Notes under the pieces: model-generated | Seen by the model: the letters and a program-made list of their open reading frames with translations, nothing else | The model's database searches: none | Told to the model about the DNA's origin: nothing | Position numbers and translations under genes: made by a program | Part shown: piece by piece, positions 63,864 through 64,000 of the stretch | Numbering within the stretch: the stretch's first letter is position 1 | Layout: each line of letters opens with the position of its first letter | Origin: Cyanobacteria bacterium M_surface_10_m2_119 | GTDB taxonomy: Bacteria > Cyanobacteriota > Cyanobacteriia > PCC-6307 > Cyanobiaceae | Length of the DNA: 64,000 nucleotides | Direction of reading: 5' to 3' | NCBI GenBank assembly: GCA_016882525.1 | Contig: VGPU01000002.1 | Location: forward strand, 50,552 to 114,551

Positions 63864-64000
63864 GGCTGTGAACTCTGCGGCTCCAGCCAGGCCAGCCAGC
63901 GGCGCAGGATCGCCTCCCCTTGATGGGAGGACTTCTCCGGGTGGAACTGGCAGGCACCGATCCGGCCGTTCCAGACCGCGGCGGTCACCGGATCTCCCCC
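63860..64000 (-). CDS. hisH: Imidazole glycerol phosphate synthase subunit HisH, C-terminus only
   Basis: This is the last 46 codons of hisH; the rest lies beyond the window. HisH is the glutaminase that supplies ammonia to HisF in histidine synthesis. The visible VTAAVWNGRIGACQFHPEKSSHQGEAILRRWLAWLE holds the catalytic His and Glu (HPEKS), which are the usual C-terminal landmarks. The stop overlaps the rsmD start. Confidence 0.92.
   Translation of the reverse strand, partial: GGDPVTAAVWNGRIGACQFHPEKSSHQGEAILRRWLAWLEPQSSQP

Overview
This is a compact, high-G+C (roughly two-thirds G+C by eye) stretch of a cyanobacterial chromosome. Photosystem I genes (psaF, psaJ), the cytochrome b6f genes petC, petA and petG, chlI, a high-light-inducible protein, a cyAbrB regulator, DUF3067/DUF3370/DUF1400 proteins and the linkage of ctaC-D-E with ctaA-ctaB fit the alpha-cyanobacterial picocyanobacteria. 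The high G+C points to a Cyanobium / Synechococcus subcluster 5.2-like organism rather than Prochlorococcus. The genus is inferred from gene content and base composition; no rRNA gene lies in the window.

Layout. 1-6.3 kb: the end of an M23 peptidase gene, a LolD/MacB-type ABC ATPase coupled to ndhB, then divergent topA. 5.8-9.2 kb: a rightward run of a small lipoprotein, a DUF2232 membrane protein, cobT and a Tat-type lipoprotein. 9.2-12.8 kb: a ferredoxin-like aldo/keto reductase coupled to a DUF151 nuclease, riboflavin synthase, a HdeD-like membrane protein and cyAbrB. 12.8-18.2 kb: the aa3 terminal oxidase locus, with ctaC-D-E leftward and the heme A genes ctaA-ctaB rightward. 18.2-21.7 kb: an ABC-2 exporter, a hypothetical gene, nanE and a 58-codon ORF absent from the ORF track. 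21.7-30.7 kb: a groES-less groEL, fabG, a GT9-like protein, ispD, an LD-carboxypeptidase coupled to ubiA, ppx and a RodZ-like protein. 30.8-36.4 kb: tRNA-Val(CAC), an Mqo-like oxidoreductase, lgt-cobM, petC-petA and DUF3067. 36.4-41.7 kb: tatC with an NFACT protein, gmk, psaF-psaJ with tandem terminators, tsaD and hli. 41.7-49.5 kb: pilT, wecB, an HlyD/MacA-type adaptor, ychF, an EAL phosphodiesterase and an MFS transporter. 49.5-54 kb: a DUF1400 hydrolase and a three-gene overlapping block (70-aa protein, peptide-type solute-binding protein, DppB-type permease). 54.2-64 kb: hom, sufE, a NikL-like protein, 5-FCL, ruvC, chlI, DUF3370 protein, a class A beta-lactamase-fold protein, a TrmJ-type methyltransferase, cytM, petG, rsmD and the end of hisH.

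How the genes work together. Most of the window serves electron transport (NDH-1, b6f, PSI, aa3 oxidase, CytM, Mqo) and its cofactors (heme A, plastoquinone ring prenylation, chlorophyll, cobamide, Fe-S via SufE). The rest is housekeeping and envelope functions (Lgt, TatC, LD-carboxypeptidase, RodZ). Many neighbours overlap by ATGA, TGATG or TTGA, which suggests translational coupling. No gene-free stretch longer than about 300 bases was found. I saw no insertion sequence, prophage, CRISPR array or rRNA gene, and nothing that looks like a genomic island. The less ordinary items are the c-di-GMP phosphodiesterase with a C-terminal sensor-like domain, the incomplete peptide ABC block, the Fe-S aldo/keto reductase, nanE/wecB without the rest of a sialic-acid pathway, and several small uncharacterised proteins.
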